A stretch of 64,000 bases of DNA. Origin: Celeribacter halophilus. GTDB lineage: Bacteria; Pseudomonadota; Alphaproteobacteria; Rhodobacterales; Rhodobacteraceae. The stretch lies in contig NZ_FORY01000001.1 in NCBI RefSeq assembly GCF_900114135.1, positions 289,392-353,391 on the forward strand, given 5' to 3'. The position numbers were made by a program, and so were the translations under genes. Positions 28,816 through 37,774 of this stretch are shown piece after piece; positions within the stretch are counted from its first letter, which is position 1; each line of letters opens with the position of its first letter. The notes beneath the pieces were generated by a model that saw nothing but the letters and a program-made list of their open reading frames with translations, did no database searches and had not been told where the DNA came from.

Positions 28816-28832
28816 GATGGTCTAAATACTCG
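28811..28832 (-). repeat. Gene-end element, CATCAGAAA subtype (copy 6)
   Basis: On the minus strand it reads GAGTATTTAGA followed by CCATCAGAAA. It begins about ten bases after the stop of the LysM lipoprotein gene, so here the element follows the stop instead of containing it. Confidence 0.65.
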
Positions 28833-28841
28833 ATTTTCCAA

Positions 28842-30032
28842 TCAGTTCAGATAAGGTGTCGGGTCAACCGTCTGAGTGCCTTTGAACACCATGAACTGAA
28901 GCGCGTTGAATTCGTTGGCCGTGACCTTGGCAATGGTCTGCCCACGCTTCACGCTGTCGCCCTTTTTCACCGAGATATCATCAATGAAACTATAGGCCGT
29001 TTGCAGGCCGCCACCGTGGTCCACGACCATGATCTTCACCCCGTCGGCATTGGTGGAGATGAGTTTCACCGTGCCGTCTTTTGCCGCTTTCACAGGCGTG
29101 CCGGAGCTAGCGGCGAAGAGGATGAATTTCGATTTGGTCTTGTCGTAGTCGCGGATGATGGCGCCGGAGACGGGCTTGGTCATCTCTGAGCTGGAACTGC
29201 TCTGGGTGGCGCCCAGATCGGCGGCGGGGGCGACCTCTTTGGGTGCTGGCACTGCTTGCGCCGGATCGGGCAGAGGCTCGGCCGCAGAGGGCGGTGTCGG
29301 CGTCGGAGAGCCTTCGCCCGGTTCTGTTTCCACAGTAAGTGGGCTGACGTCGGAGGCCTTCACAGGGATCAGGAGGTAGCGGCCTTCCTCGACAGACAGG
29401 TTGGAATCCAGCCCGTTCCAATCCGCTAGCGCACGCACGGAGATGCCGTATTTGCGGGCGATGGAATAGGCGGTCTCGCCACGTTGCACCTGGTGACGGA
29501 CAGGTTCCATGCCTTCGATCGGGTCGGAGGCCTTGGCCTGTGTCATCGTCGTCGAGGTGCTCGAGGTCGTCTGTCCGCTCTGGGCATCGCTCAGCGCCTC
29601 GTCGGTCAGTGCGGTGATGTCGATCCGCTCACCGGAGGCAATCGTGCCCGCGCGGGTGGAGGCCGAAGATCCATCGACACGGCGCGGCAGGGCGATCACT
29701 TCGCCTTCGCGTAGGGTGACGTCTTCGGTGATGCCGTTGTAGCGGGCAAGCTCGGTCACAGAAAGCCCCGTGCGGTTGGCAACATCGGCAATTGTGTCGC
29801 CGCGTCTGGCAATGGCCACCTGATAGTTCGGGTAGGAGATGATGCCCTGTGCGTTCGGCTGCGGCTTGGAAATCGTGCGTGCTTCTGAAGCGGCATCGGC
29901 GGTGGAGAACGCATCGGTCATGCCACGCAGATCGAAATCAATCGGCTTGTCACAGGCGCTTAGCGCCAGAACGGCGCATCCGGCCATCACAAGGCCTGCG
30001 CGGCGGGTTTCAAACATCGGGAAAATCGTCAT
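28842..30032 (-). CDS. LysM and degenerate LytM/M23 lipoprotein (NlpD-like)
   Basis: Protein of 396 residues from ATG 30032. A lipoprotein signal ends at LSAC. Two LysM repeats follow at about 70-115 and 185-230 (IARRGDTIADVANRTGLS and VQRGETAYSIARKYGIS), then a Pro/Ala-rich linker and a C-terminal M23-like domain. In active M23 enzymes the end reads HxH; here it is ALQFM, and YSFID replaces the YxHL segment, so zinc ligands are missing. It is probably an amidase activator like NlpD/EnvC/DipM in envelope constriction. It follows surE and pcm, the classic nlpD neighbourhood. Confidence 0.88.
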   Translation of the reverse strand: MTIFPMFETRRAGLVMAGCAVLALSACDKPIDFDLRGMTDAFSTADAASEARTISKPQPNAQGIISYPNYQVAIARRGDTIADVANRTGLSVTELARYNGITEDVTLREGEVIALPRRVDGSSASTRAGTIASGERIDITALTDEALSDAQSGQTTSSTSTTMTQAKASDPIEGMEPVRHQVQRGETAYSIARKYGISVRALADWNGLDSNLSVEEGRYLLIPVKASDVSPLTVETEPGEGSPTPTPPSAAEPLPDPAQAVPAPKEVAPAADLGATQSSSSSEMTKPVSGAIIRDYDKTKSKFILFAASSGTPVKAAKDGTVKLISTNADGVKIMVVDHGGGLQTAYSFIDDISVKKGDSVKRGQTIAKVTANEFNALQFMVFKGTQTVDPTPYLN

Positions 30033-30103
30033 GTTTACTCTGTCCTCAATGGCGGGGTTTCTTCCCCCTTTGGCCCCTCTCGTGTGGAGGCGTTGAACGG
30101 TTT

Positions 30104-30745
30104 TCACTCTTGCCCCATCCCCTCGACAAGGGGCACGAAACGCACGGCACGAAGTTCTTCGTAATCGAAACCCTGCTCAAGTCGCGTCACCTTGATCAGG
30201 CTTTGCACGGCATCGGACTGACCGACCGGCAGGACCATGATACCGCCTGTTTTCAGTTGCGCCAAGAGGGGGCCCGGAGGGTCTTCTGCGGCGGCTGTCA
30301 CAAGGATGCGATCAAACGGGGCCTGATCGGGCAGGCCAAAGGAGCCGTCGGTGGACATGGCGGTGATATTCACGATGCCCGAACGGTCGAATACGCTTTG
30401 CGCCTCGCGCACCAGACGGGGGTAGCGGTCCACGGTGTAGACGCGACGGGCAAGCTGGCTCAGGATCGCGGCCTGATAGCCGGAGCCTGTGCCGACTTCG
30501 AGCACCTTGTCGCGTGGCTGCACGTTCAGCGCCTGTGTCATCAACCCGACCACAGAGGGCTGGGAAATCGTCTGGCCGCAGGCAATGGGCAGCGGCATGT
30601 CTTCATAGGCGCGTTCGGCAAAGATGCCTTTCACGAAATCGCCACGGTCGACCTTTTCCATAGCCTGAAGCGTGCGCGCCTCCGTCACGCCCTTGGAGCG
30701 GAGCGTGAACAGGAATTGCATTTTGGCTTCAGGAGACATGGCCAT
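30104..30745 (-). CDS. pcm: Protein-L-isoaspartate O-methyltransferase
   Basis: Protein of 213 residues that methylates isoaspartyl residues using S-adenosylmethionine, starting repair of aged proteins. The SAM site [15 protein letters not shown] lies near residue 82. Also present are [17 protein letters not shown], an N-terminal substrate segment, and [13 protein letters not shown] 30745 overlaps the surE stop; an internal ATG two codons later is also possible. The surE-pcm-nlpD order is conserved in proteobacteria. Confidence 0.95.
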   Translation of the reverse strand: MAMSPEAKMQFLFTLRSKGVTEARTLQAMEKVDRGDFVKGIFAERAYEDMPLPIACGQTISQPSVVGLMTQALNVQPRDKVLEVGTGSGYQAAILSQLARRVYTVDRYPRLVREAQSVFDRSGIVNITAMSTDGSFGLPDQAPFDRILVTAAAEDPPGPLLAQLKTGGIMVLPVGQSDAVQSLIKVTRLEQGFDYEELRAVRFVPLVEGMGQE

Positions 30746-31527
30746 CAGAGAGTGCGCTCCAGATCGGCCAGTTGGTCATGGGCCGTCAGATCGGCGCGCA
30801 TGGGGGTGACGGAGATATGGTCGGCCAGATTGGCGGTCACATCGGTGCCGGGACCTGTATCCACGGATTGCTCGGAGCCACGCACCCAGAGGAAACGGCG
30901 TCCTGTGGGCGAGTTTTGCCCTTCAAGTCCGAAGCCGGAGGTCTGGCGACGCCCTTGGCGGCAAACGGCCACCCCTTTGGTCTCGCTGGCGGGGATCGGC
31001 GGGAAGTTCACGTTGTAAAACAGGCCGTAATCCTCACCTTCGCCCCAAGGGGCATTGGCCAGAAGACGCCGGACGACCTCGGCCCCGTGATGGGCGGCGC
31101 TTTCAAACGGATCGTCGATCTTGGCGTTGCGCGGGCCGAGGAATTGCGACAGGGCAATGGATTTCACGCCTTGCAAGGCGCCTTCCATCGCACCGCCGAT
31201 GGTGCCCGAATACATCACGTTCTCGCCCGCGTTGTTGCCGCGGTTGACGCCGGAGAGCACCAGATCGGGGCGCTCGGGCAGGATGTCGTAGAGACCCGCG
31301 AGAACGCAATCAGCGGGTGAGCCTTCGGCGGCCCAGCGGCGGGGGGCGAGTTCCGTAATCATCGTCGGATGCGAATAGGAGATGCAATGGGCCACGCCGG
31401 ATTGTTCGAAGGCGGGGGCGACGGTCCAGACCTCGCCATCGGGGCCCGCGACCTCTGCTGCGATCGCCTCCAGTGTTTTCAGGCCGGGAGCGTTGATGCC
31501 GTCGTCATTGGTGATCAGGATGCGCAT
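30745..31527 (-). CDS. surE: 5'-nucleotidase SurE
   Basis: Protein of 260 residues, a metal-dependent phosphatase of nucleoside 5'- and 3'-monophosphates and short polyphosphate. The N-terminal [11 protein letters not shown] carries the Asp-Asp metal ligands. [20 protein letters not shown] supplies the Asn/Ser of the active site. It is coupled to pcm by an overlapping stop and start. Divergent from the VOC gene across 107 bases. Confidence 0.96.
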   Translation of the reverse strand: MRILITNDDGINAPGLKTLEAIAAEVAGPDGEVWTVAPAFEQSGVAHCISYSHPTMITELAPRRWAAEGSPADCVLAGLYDILPERPDLVLSGVNRGNNAGENVMYSGTIGGAMEGALQGVKSIALSQFLGPRNAKIDDPFESAAHHGAEVVRRLLANAPWGEGEDYGLFYNVNFPPIPASETKGVAVCRQGRRQTSGFGLEGQNSPTGRRFLWVRGSEQSVDTGPGTDVTANLADHISVTPMRADLTAHDQLADLERTL

Positions 31528-31634
31528 GAAAGGGACTTTCTCTTGTGTTGCCCTAGTCCTTAAAGCAGGCTAGGAATCGCGGCAAGTCGCGTGCCGGAAG
31601 AATGCGCAAAAACAGCGCTTCAGGAGGAAAAACC

Positions 31635-32024
31635 ATGCCGAAACCTGTTTTAGATGCCGTGGCGGTGACTGCAACGGATATGGCGCGTGCGATAGAGTTC
31701 TACGAAATACTCGGTTTCGACTTTGCGGGCGGCTTTCTGAGCGAGGATCATGTCGAACCGGTCCGGGGTCCGGGAGAGCCGCGTTTGATGATTGACAGTG
31801 CCGAGTCGATGGAACGTCTCACAGGCGAGGGACCGCGCCCGCCCAATCATTCGGCCTTTGCGTTACTGTGTGACCGACCGGCAGAGGTGGATGCCTTGGC
31901 CGCGAAAATCGCGGAGGTGGGGTTTACGGTGGCGACGCGGCCTTGGGATGCGTTCTGGGGACAGCGCTATGCGACCGTGGTCGATCCTGACGGCTACCGT
32001 GTGGACCTTTTCGCCCCGCTTTAG
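31635..32024 (+). CDS. VOC-family (glyoxalase/bleomycin-resistance fold) protein
   Basis: Protein of 129 residues with the paired beta-alpha-beta-beta-beta fold. Recognisable segments are VTATDMARAIEFYEILGFDF at the start and WGQRYATVVDPDGYRVDLFAPL at the end; the terminal Asp/Glu-type ligand region is DPDGYRVDLF. ATG 31635 has AGGAGG nine bases before it; an in-frame ATG-like start at 31602 would add 11 unlikely residues. Substrate unknown; members include lyases, dioxygenases and resistance proteins. Confidence 0.85.
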   Translation: MPKPVLDAVAVTATDMARAIEFYEILGFDFAGGFLSEDHVEPVRGPGEPRLMIDSAESMERLTGEGPRPPNHSAFALLCDRPAEVDALAAKIAEVGFTVATRPWDAFWGQRYATVVDPDGYRVDLFAPL

Positions 32025-32046
32025 CCCACAGCGCGTGAGATGGGTG

Positions 32047-32715
32047 TTAGAGAATGCCGGCTTCTTTCAACAGGCGCGGGGCCTCTTCACGCGGATGGGC
32101 GAGGGCGGATTTGTCCTCTCCCGGAAAGAACCGTGCGCGGGTGGCCGTGGGCATGGGGCGCGGCGACAGGATGTGGACACGCGGGGCCTTTTCGACCGTT
32201 TGCGTCTCCGCCTGCCAACTTTTCGCCATAGCGATCTGCGCGGCTTTTGAGGCACCGTAAGCGCCAAAGAATTTCTCTCCGGCGAGGGGATCGTCAAAGA
32301 ACAGCACATCAGCCGGAGCAGGGGCCATGTTGAGCAAGGGCGCGATCATGGGGATCAGTTTGCCCGTCGCGGTTACATTGGTGAGGATCGTGCGGTCGAA
32401 ATCCTTCGGGTCCATATGATCGGCAGGGGACAGAAGCTGGGCATAGACGGCTGTATGGGCCCAGAGATCAACATGCCCCCAACGGTCGTAAATCCCGCGA
32501 CACAGATGGGCCATCGCGTCGGGATTGGTCACATCCATCGGTGCAAGCGTGGCCTGACCGCCCTTGGCCTGAATCCTGTCATCCAACTCTTCGAGCGCGC
32601 CTGTGGTCTTGGCGACGGCCACGATGTGATAGGCGGGCGCAAGGGTTTCGGCGAGGAAAAATCCAAGGCCGCGCGAGGCTCCGGTGATGAGGGCGATTTT
32701 GGTGTTCTCTGTCAT
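32047..32715 (-). CDS. SDR-family NAD(P)-dependent oxidoreductase
   Basis: Protein of 222 residues from ATG 32715. TGASRGLGFFLAE is the cofactor loop. Asn-Ala-Gly is replaced by AHTAVYA, and the active-site Tyr and Lys are in YGASKAAQIA. The Ser normally before it lies in a DVLFFDDPLAG segment and is missing, so activity is uncertain. A TTG at 32751 overlapping the DUF2199 stop is an alternative start; neither has a clear Shine-Dalgarno. Last gene of a probable purF-DUF2199-SDR unit. Confidence 0.8.
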   Translation of the reverse strand: MTENTKIALITGASRGLGFFLAETLAPAYHIVAVAKTTGALEELDDRIQAKGGQATLAPMDVTNPDAMAHLCRGIYDRWGHVDLWAHTAVYAQLLSPADHMDPKDFDRTILTNVTATGKLIPMIAPLLNMAPAPADVLFFDDPLAGEKFFGAYGASKAAQIAMAKSWQAETQTVEKAPRVHILSPRPMPTATRARFFPGEDKSALAHPREEAPRLLKEAGIL

Positions 32716-32747
32716 GACATGCGGTGTGGCCTGTGCATGGGCTTGCG

Positions 32748-33266
32748 TCAAGAGGGTTTGAGTGCACTGCGCGCGAGTGTCCCACTGGCCTCGTAAAGGT
32801 CAAGCAACTGGTCGAGAGAGATGTCCGGCACACCGTCGAGCGTGGCGAGCGGGCGTTGCGTCCCGTCCCCGAACTCAAGCGTTACAGGGCTGTCTTGCGC
32901 TGCAACGGGGGAGAGGTCATTGGCTAGTGTCGCAAGCGTGCTTTCCGGCACAGCCCCGCCATTGAGCAGGTCGAGATAGGCGTAGAAGACCGGATGCGGC
33001 ACCTCGACCCAGAGCGCGATCATCAGCACCTCTTCGGCACCGCGCACGGGCAGGGCGAGCGTGGCACAGAGATAGCGCGCATCGTCCAGGCGACAGAGTT
33101 CGGAGGCCAGTTGATCGTCGCTCGCTTTGACAAAGGGCTGGTCCCCGCGCGGATCATGCGGCCAGTCGGAAGGATGATCGAATCCGATGTCGATCAGCCC
33201 GCCATAGGGGCCTTCGGGGTCCATCAGCGCACGCCAGCGCGGGTCGAGATCAAGCAGCGCGGCCAA
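32748..33266 (-). CDS. DUF2199-type protein downstream of purF
   Basis: Protein of 172 residues. The core, with LASELCRLDDARYLCATLALPVRG split from LMIALWVEVPHPVFYAYLDL, fits the DUF2199 pattern, a cytosolic alpha/beta protein of unknown role. The TTG start at 33266 lies five bases past the purF stop; an ATG at 33224 would give a shorter protein. No Shine-Dalgarno stands out, so translation may be coupled to purF. Confidence 0.75.
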   Translation of the reverse strand: MAALLDLDPRWRALMDPEGPYGGLIDIGFDHPSDWPHDPRGDQPFVKASDDQLASELCRLDDARYLCATLALPVRGAEEVLMIALWVEVPHPVFYAYLDLLNGGAVPESTLATLANDLSPVAAQDSPVTLEFGDGTQRPLATLDGVPDISLDQLLDLYEASGTLARSALKPS

Positions 33267-33270
33267 GCGA

Positions 33271-34788
33271 TTAGCTCGCCGCAGGAGCGGCTTTGCGCGC
33301 CTTTTTCGGGGCGACGCCCTCGTCTTTCATCTTCTCGCTGACCCGTTCTGAGGTCTCCAGAGAGGCGAGGTATTCCGGTGTGACGCCTGTCACATAGTCA
33401 CCGTTGAAACAGGAGCAGTCGAAATTGTCGATCTCCGGATTGCCCTCTTTCGCGGCCCAGATCAGGTCGTCGAGCTTTTGATAGATCAGACCATCGGCGC
33501 CCAGTTCTTCGCATATCTCGTCCGTCGTGCGTCCGTTGGCCACCAGCTCGCGCTTCGTCGGCATGTCGATGCCGTAGACATTGGCGTATTTCACAGGCGG
33601 GGAGGCCGAGGCGATATAGACTTTCTTCGCACCGGCTTCGCGGCACATCTGCACGATCTTCTTGATCGTGTTGCCGCGCACGATGCTGTCGTCGATCAGG
33701 AGGATATTGCGCCCCTTCATTTCCAGCGACATGGCATTGAGCTTGCGTCGCACCGATTTCTGGCGCTCGCTTTGACCGGGCATGATAAAGGTCCGGCCAA
33801 CATACCGGTTTTTGACCAGCCCCTCACGGTAGCGGATGCCGGTGATGTTGGCGACTTCAAGCGCCGCAGGGCGGGCACTGTCGGGCACGGGGATGATCGC
33901 GTCGATCTCGAAATCGCTGTCCATGATCTGTTTGGCCAGCGTCTGCCCCATGCGCAGCTGGGTTTTGTAGACCGAAATGCCGTCCAGCATACTGTCGGGG
34001 CGGGCGAGATAGACATATTCGAAAATACAGGGCGTCAGCTTGCCCTCGACACATTGCCGCGTGTGCATGTTGCCGTCGAGATCGACTAGGATCGCCTCGC
34101 CCGGTGCCATATCGCGGATTTTCTCGAACCCGTTGATGCCGAAGGCCACGTCTTCGGAGGCAAAGGAATATTCGTCCCCCTCCGGCGTGCTGCGTTTGGC
34201 GACGGAAAGCGGGCGGATGCCATGCGGGTCGCGGAAGGCCAGAAGGCCGACACCTGCGATCAGGCAGATCACGGAATAGGCGCCTTGCACCCGCTCCATA
34301 GTCATTTTGACTCCGGCGAGAATGTTTCGCACCGCGTCTTCCGTGCCGTTCACCTTGATTGCGTCGGAGACTTTGTCGGCCAGCACGTTGAGCAGGATCT
34401 CGGAATCGGAATTGGTGCGCAGGTGGCGGGAATATTTGCCGACCACCTTGGCCCGCTGTTCTGCCGTATTGGTGATGTTGCCGTTGTGCACAAGGTAAAT
34501 GCCATAGGGCGCATTGACGAAAAACGGCTGGGCTTCGGCCGCCGACAGCGATCCGGCGGTGGGGTAGCGGACGTGGCCAAGGCCCAGACGCCCCAGAAGC
34601 GTCGTGGCGTCCTGTGGCCCGAACACGTCTTTCACCAGACCCGCGCCTTTGCGCTCGCGAAAGAATTCGCCATCATAGGTGACAATGCCCGCCGCATCCT
34701 GTCCGCGGTGCTGGAGCATCAATAGCCCGTCATACAACTCTGCGAAGACGTCGTGAGTCCGGCTCGCGATCCCAAAAATCCCGCACAT
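33271..34788 (-). CDS. purF: Amidophosphoribosyltransferase
   Basis: Protein of 505 residues that commits PRPP to purine synthesis, with glutamine as amine donor. ATG 34788 places Cys2 (MCGIFGIA) as the N-terminal nucleophile of the glutaminase domain. LQHRGQDAAGI and the PRPP loop LLIDDSIVRGNT (near residue 365) are clear. Cysteines near the C-terminus (MCREAG and FDCSCFNGDY) resemble the Fe-S ligand set of the Bacillus-type enzyme. cvpA lies upstream as in E. coli, but the two are separated here by a terminator and a 300-base leader. Confidence 0.97.
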   Translation of the reverse strand: MCGIFGIASRTHDVFAELYDGLLMLQHRGQDAAGIVTYDGEFFRERKGAGLVKDVFGPQDATTLLGRLGLGHVRYPTAGSLSAAEAQPFFVNAPYGIYLVHNGNITNTAEQRAKVVGKYSRHLRTNSDSEILLNVLADKVSDAIKVNGTEDAVRNILAGVKMTMERVQGAYSVICLIAGVGLLAFRDPHGIRPLSVAKRSTPEGDEYSFASEDVAFGINGFEKIRDMAPGEAILVDLDGNMHTRQCVEGKLTPCIFEYVYLARPDSMLDGISVYKTQLRMGQTLAKQIMDSDFEIDAIIPVPDSARPAALEVANITGIRYREGLVKNRYVGRTFIMPGQSERQKSVRRKLNAMSLEMKGRNILLIDDSIVRGNTIKKIVQMCREAGAKKVYIASASPPVKYANVYGIDMPTKRELVANGRTTDEICEELGADGLIYQKLDDLIWAAKEGNPEIDNFDCSCFNGDYVTGVTPEYLASLETSERVSEKMKDEGVAPKKARKAAPAAS

Positions 34789-35093
34789 ATCAATAGCTCC
34801 AATTCGTCGTCGCTTGCGCACCCTGTCGATTGGACAGGAAGTGCTTGAGGGGCAGGGCCCCGGTCATTGTCTGTTGAGAAGGTGCACCTGTGCCGACGTA
34901 ACCGAATACGCCAATGTCGTCGATAAAGGTCTGGGGCGAAAGGCGCATCCAGCCGGGCTCCGAATCCTGTCACGGGTGTCTTGCACCTCCTTTAAGCCCT
35001 CGCGGCCCGACTGTCACGAAAGGATCACATAGCTTTTGGCACTTCTTTTGTGAAAGGCGGCGATCCGGCGGCCCGTTTTTGTGTCGTTGCATG
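34789..35093 (-). promoter_or_regulatory. Long purF leader region with two hairpins
   Basis: No protein gene is credible here. Close to the start codon are two perfect small hairpins: CCTGTC/GACAGG with a GATTG loop (34822-34838) and GGGGC/GCCCC with an AGG loop (34849-34861). The purF Shine-Dalgarno is GGAG, about 11 bases from the ATG. No known riboswitch consensus was recognised. The promoter of purF must lie in this stretch because a terminator closes cvpA at 35094. Confidence 0.4.
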
Positions 35094-35125
35094 AAAAACG
35101 GCCCCTGAACCGAGTCCAGAGGCCG
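35094..35125 (-). terminator. Intrinsic terminator of cvpA
   Basis: On the minus strand CGGCCTCTG pairs with CAGGGGCCG (one mismatch) around a nine-base loop, followed by TTTTT. It sits 25 bases past the cvpA stop and separates cvpA from purF. Confidence 0.8.
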
Positions 35126-35149
35126 CTTTGTTCTGTTCATGTCGCAGGC

Positions 35150-35704
35150 TTATTCGGTGCAGGTCGAAACCAGCGCTTCGTAGCGTTGCGTGATCCAGTC
35201 GGGGGCGTCATCCGGCAGGCTCTCGTCGATCTTGTCTTGCGAACGGGCAAAGACCTTGGCCGTGCGGGAGCTCTCCAGCACGTCGATCGGATCCCCTGTG
35301 GAGATGCGGTCCACAACGACCAGAGCAATGGCGACAAGGACGATCCCGCGCACCACGCCGAACAGGAAACCAAGCCCCTGATCAATACCGCCCAGTGCCG
35401 AGCGTTGCACGGCCGAGGAAAACAGCGGCGTAAACACCGACACCACGATAAGCGCCAGTGCGAAGACCGCAAAAAAACCGGTGATGACGGACAATTCGCA
35501 TGATCCCGCGATATAGTCGCCAAGGTAAGGCACTTCCTTGACCAGAGGCACGGCTTGGGGCGCAAACATATAGCCAAGAACGGCCGCCACGATCCATCCC
35601 GCAATCGCCATGCCTTCGCGCACGAAGCCCCGGCTATAGGCGAGAATGGCCGAAACGATGATGACAAGCGCCACGATGCCGTCGATGATAGTAAAGCCTT
35701 CCAT
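35150..35704 (-). CDS. cvpA: CvpA-family membrane protein
   Basis: Protein of 184 residues with four transmembrane helices. It begins MEGFTIIDGIVALVIIVSAI, has GFVREGMAIAGWIVA in the second helix, and GIDQGLGFLFGVVRGIVLV in the last pair, all typical of CvpA. Homologues are needed for colicin V export and envelope stress tolerance. ATG 35704 has AAGGA upstream; a longer open frame to 35941 lacks family support. Next gene downstream is purF, behind a terminator. Confidence 0.9.
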   Translation of the reverse strand: MEGFTIIDGIVALVIIVSAILAYSRGFVREGMAIAGWIVAAVLGYMFAPQAVPLVKEVPYLGDYIAGSCELSVITGFFAVFALALIVVSVFTPLFSSAVQRSALGGIDQGLGFLFGVVRGIVLVAIALVVVDRISTGDPIDVLESSRTAKVFARSQDKIDESLPDDAPDWITQRYEALVSTCTE

Positions 35705-35731
35705 GGCAAGTCCTTCGTCTGTCCACACTCT

Positions 35732-35749
35732 CCTTCCCGAACGGGAAGG
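35732..35749. other. Perfect inverted repeat upstream of cvpA
   Basis: CCTTCCC and GGGAAGG pair around GAAC, 28 bases before the cvpA start. It could be an operator or a leader hairpin. The 193 bases between radA and cvpA show no other signal. Confidence 0.4.
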
Positions 35750-35897
35750 GTCGCGGGTGAAGAACCAAGTTTTGCCGTTTTGTTCAACCTTTTTCCCGTG
35801 TGTGACGGTAAAAAAGCTGGCATGTGAGGACGCTATGCCCGTGTTGGCGCGGGCTTTCGGGCCTTTTTGCGGGGTGCAAAGCCTGTCACAAAGCGCA

Positions 35898-37268
35898 TTA
35901 TCCGGCCCCGAAGACCTCGCCGACAAAGCCCACAAGGTCACTCATCAGCCGCATATCCATGCCGCTTTTCTCACCGGCTTTCGATTGCGCAGGCGCGATG
36001 GCGGAGGAAAACCCGAGCTTCTTGGCCTCTTTCAGCCGGTTTTCGGTCTGCCCTACCGGACGCAGGCTCCCCGACAAGGATAATTCGCCAAACACCACAC
36101 AATCTTTCGGCAAGGCGGCATCTTCGCGCGCCGACAAAAGTGCTGCGGCCACCGCCAGATCGGCTGCGGGTTCGGAGACCTTCATCCCCCCTGCGACATT
36201 GAGATAGACATCAAGCCCCGCAAAGGGAATCCCGCAGCGTGCTTCCAGAACCGCGAGGATCATCGCCAGACGCGAGCCGTCCCAGCCCACCACCGTGCGC
36301 CTTGCCTGCGCGTGCGGCGAGGGGGCGACGAGGGCCTGAAACTCCACCAGAACGGGCCGCGTGCCCTCAATCCCGGCAAAAACCACGGAACCCGGCGCGG
36401 GCTGGTCGCGTTCGGACAGGAAGAGCGCCGATGGGTTGGTCACCTCGCTCAGCCCGTCTCCGGTCATCTCGAACACACCGATTTCATGAGCGGGGCCAAA
36501 GCGGTTCTTCACCGCGCGCAACAGCCGGAACTGGTGCCCGCGCTCGCCTTCGAAATATAGAACCGTGTCCACCATATGCTCGACCACACGCGGACCGGCA
36601 AGCTGGCCCTCTTTGGTCACATGGCCCACCAGAACCACCGAAACCCCGCGCGTCTTGGCAAATGTCACCAGTTCATGCGCCGCCGCACGCACCTGAGACA
36701 CAGAGCCCGGTGCGCTTTCGACATTGTCCGCCCACATGGTCTGGATCGAGTCGATGATCACAAGATCCGGCTCCTGCTTTTCCAGCGTCGTTAGAATGTC
36801 GCGCAGGTTGGTCTCCGCCCCCAACTGCACCGCCGCTTCCGACAGGCCAAGACGCTGCGCCCGCATCCGGACCTGCGCACTGGCTTCCTCGCCGGAAATA
36901 TAGATCACCTTCAGCCCCGCATCAGCGAACTTTGCGGCCGCCTGCAACAGGAGCGTGGATTTCCCGATTCCCGGATCGCCCCCCACAAGAATGGCCGAGG
37001 CAGGCACCAGACCACCGCCCAGCACCCGATCAAACTCGCCCAATCCGGAGGAGGTGCGCGGCGGCGGGCTTTCCTTGGTCGAGAGTTTCGAGAGCGGGAT
37101 TTCCTTGCCCCGCATCCCGCCTAGCGTCTTTTTCGTCGGACCGGCGCTTGAGAGCGGCTTTTCTTCGGCAATCGTGTTCCATTCGCCGCACCCGTCACAG
37201 CGCCCCGACCATTTGGTCGTCACCGCCCCGCAATTGGAGCACACGAAATTCTTTTGTGCCTTGGCCAT
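35898..37268 (-). CDS. radA: DNA repair protein RadA
   Basis: Protein of 456 residues, a RecA-like helicase aiding branch migration in recombination repair. The N-terminal zinc finger CSNCGAVTTKWSGRCDGCGEW is followed by the P-loop GGDPGIGKST near residue 94 and the RadA-specific KNRFG motif. The C-terminal third is the Lon-protease-like domain (DVYLNVAGGMKVSEPAADLA). ATG 37268 begins exactly at the finger domain (MAKAQKNFVC). It follows the PqiA-like gene by 31 bases. Confidence 0.97.
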   Translation of the reverse strand: MAKAQKNFVCSNCGAVTTKWSGRCDGCGEWNTIAEEKPLSSAGPTKKTLGGMRGKEIPLSKLSTKESPPPRTSSGLGEFDRVLGGGLVPASAILVGGDPGIGKSTLLLQAAAKFADAGLKVIYISGEEASAQVRMRAQRLGLSEAAVQLGAETNLRDILTTLEKQEPDLVIIDSIQTMWADNVESAPGSVSQVRAAAHELVTFAKTRGVSVVLVGHVTKEGQLAGPRVVEHMVDTVLYFEGERGHQFRLLRAVKNRFGPAHEIGVFEMTGDGLSEVTNPSALFLSERDQPAPGSVVFAGIEGTRPVLVEFQALVAPSPHAQARRTVVGWDGSRLAMILAVLEARCGIPFAGLDVYLNVAGGMKVSEPAADLAVAAALLSAREDAALPKDCVVFGELSLSGSLRPVGQTENRLKEAKKLGFSSAIAPAQSKAGEKSGMDMRLMSDLVGFVGEVFGAG

Positions 37269-37299
37269 CTTGCCGTCTCTCGATTGTTCTCGCTTCGTT

Positions 37300-37767
37300 C
37301 TAGTCTGTCGAAGGCGGGTGCGGCAAGCTCTCTTTGGGCTTTCTGATGGCAAAAATACTCAATCCCAGACTGAGCAGAACGCAAAAGGTGAAAAGATAGA
37401 GACCCCAGCCGATCTCGATCCGGCCAATGCCGATCCCTTTGGCGGCGGTGATATAGATGGCGATCAGGAAGACATCGGCCATAGCCAGCCGCCCGAGATG
37501 GTAGAGCCACGGCTTGATCCGTGCGGGCAGGCGGCCTGAAAGCAATCCTTCGAGCGCCAGAACTTTTCCGATTGGTGCAATCATGGCGAAAAAGGTCACG
37601 ACAAGGGCTAGAAACTTGTCCTTTTCCCACAATGCGCCAATGCCGGACAGGACCGAGATTTCCGACAATGCAAAGAGCGGCAAGACGCCTGCTTTGAGGA
37701 GCGGCGCGACCCACGCGAGAGGAAAGAGGAGCAGAAGAGAGAGGTTGGCAAGGCGCGGAAGGGTCAT
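37300..37767 (-). CDS. Paraquat-inducible protein A-like membrane protein
   Basis: Protein of 155 residues with four transmembrane helices, equal to one PqiA half. The FALVVTFFAMIAPIGKVLAL-like second helix (here FLALVVTFFAMIAPIGK) and the HLGRLAMADVFLIAIYITAAKG stretch are PqiA hallmarks. It lies seven bases after the Mla-type ATPase, supporting a role in envelope lipid transport. Its last helix runs into SIFAIRKP, encoded by a copy of the dispersed gene-end element, so the tail beyond residue ~140 may be acquired sequence. Confidence 0.85.
   Translation of the reverse strand: MTLPRLANLSLLLLFPLAWVAPLLKAGVLPLFALSEISVLSGIGALWEKDKFLALVVTFFAMIAPIGKVLALEGLLSGRLPARIKPWLYHLGRLAMADVFLIAIYITAAKGIGIGRIEIGWGLYLFTFCVLLSLGLSIFAIRKPKESLPHPPSTD
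37339..37361 (-). repeat. Gene-end element inside the PqiA-like reading frame (copy 7)
   Basis: On the minus strand it reads TGAGTATTTTT followed by GCCATCAGAAAG. Here its TGA is out of frame, so the coding frame passes through and yields SIFAIRK close to the C-terminus. Confidence 0.7.
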
Positions 37768-37774
37768 GACACCC

